In this document: piece after piece, positions 63,751 to 64,000 of the stretch
Position numbering within the stretch: position 1 is the stretch's first letter
Layout of the letters: each line of letters starts with the position of its first letter
Origin: Flavobacterium gawalongense
GTDB taxonomy: Bacteria; Bacteroidota; Bacteroidia; Flavobacteriales; Flavobacteriaceae
NCBI RefSeq assembly: GCF_007097265.1
Contig: NZ_VJZP01000004.1
Coordinates: 62,001-126,000, forward strand
DNA length: 64,000 bases
Direction: 5' to 3'
Translations under genes and position numbers: made by a program
Notes under the pieces: generated by a model
Told to the model about the DNA's origin: nothing
Databases searched by the model: none
Seen by the model: the letters and a program-made list of their open reading frames with translations, nothing else

Positions 63751-64000
63751 TCCAATCCATCAAGTAATAGATGAGGAAGAAATCATAGTATTTCCAAAAA
63801 GAAACTTTATTGAAGCAAATACTGTACAAGTAGATTTAGAGCATCTCAAATCGGAATGCATTATTCCTGTATTTGCTAAAGACAACGAATCAACTATTAG
63901 CCATTTTGAATTTATCAAAAGTACTAAAGAAGTTGTCGAAGAAATTTTAGACTATAAAGGTGTTTTAAAGCCTGAAATAAGGGTAAGTCATCAAATTAAA
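63731..64000 (+). CDS. DUF3871 family protein (3' end outside window)
   Basis: A 90-residue N-terminal part is visible: MNLVLNNPIHQVIDEEEIIV and RNFIEANTVQVDLEHLKSEC, then IPVFAKDNESTISHFEFIKS and EIRVSHQIK. This is the beginning of DUF3871, a family common on Bacteroidota integrative elements. The ATG at 63731 lies within the end of the ATPase gene (20-base overlap). The rest lies beyond the window. Function is unknown. Confidence 0.8.
   Translation, partial: MNLVLNNPIHQVIDEEEIIVFPKRNFIEANTVQVDLEHLKSECIIPVFAKDNESTISHFEFIKSTKEVVEEILDYKGVLKPEIRVSHQIK

Overview
The window looks like a chromosomal segment of a Flavobacterium-type member of the Bacteroidota. The DNA is AT-rich. Promoters carry the TAnnTTTG -7 box of this phylum. 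Gene content also fits: a TonB-dependent receptor, a DUF5689 lipoprotein, a GH97 alpha-glucosidase with a DUF6377 regulator, an OlsF-type ornithine-lipid synthase and OmpA proteins with type-3-thrombospondin-like calcium repeats. Intergenic gaps hold many families of dispersed hairpin repeats.

Positions 1-18.5 kb are mostly core genes: a GT51 transglycosylase (cut by the window start), an aldo/keto reductase, an OmpA lipoprotein, exonuclease III, olsF, a TM2 protein, a dehydrogenase-VOC fusion, nhaA, a Dabb protein, proC, mgtE/rsmA (overlapping), a DUF4286 protein, a TPR protein and serS.

Positions 18.5-25.3 kb lie between the divergent genes serS and metG and form an accessory hotspot. It holds a DMP19-family gene, a small basic protein, a DUF2971 protein with a small membrane partner, and an XRE remnant. 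Next comes a hybrid scar in which a truncated metG start is joined head-on to a truncated serS start. After the scar lies a RhuM-like/Doc toxin-antitoxin-like pair whose Doc gene is split by a complete IS982-family element (15-bp inverted repeats, 5-bp target duplication). The scar is what a tandem duplication of the serS-metG intergenic interval would leave.

Positions 25.3-52.4 kb are again mainly core or metabolic: metG, a HAD hydrolase, an abundant-type OmpA protein, a frameshifted chloramphenicol-acetyltransferase-like pseudogene, ferritin, ssb, a serine hydrolase, a Zn-ribbon protein, an M28 peptidase whose start codon abuts an ACCT microsatellite, the DUF6377 regulator and GH97 enzyme, a DUF5689/TonB receptor pair, an MFS transporter, two oxidoreductases and rseP.

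Positions 52.5-64 kb look like the left end of an integrative element inserted beside tRNA-Asn(GTT): a tyrosine integrase, three small XRE regulators, a run of secreted or membrane proteins of unknown function, a membrane-anchored protein with two predicted PD-(D/E)XK nuclease domains, and a module made of a conserved small protein, an AAA ATPase and a DUF3871 protein (cut by the window end). Two of the XRE genes are paralogues, each divergent from a secreted-protein gene and separated from it by the same palindrome placed over the target promoter. The best candidates for something undescribed are the membrane-anchored double nuclease with its secreted neighbours, the duplicated XRE/palindrome modules, and the serS-metG hotspot scar.
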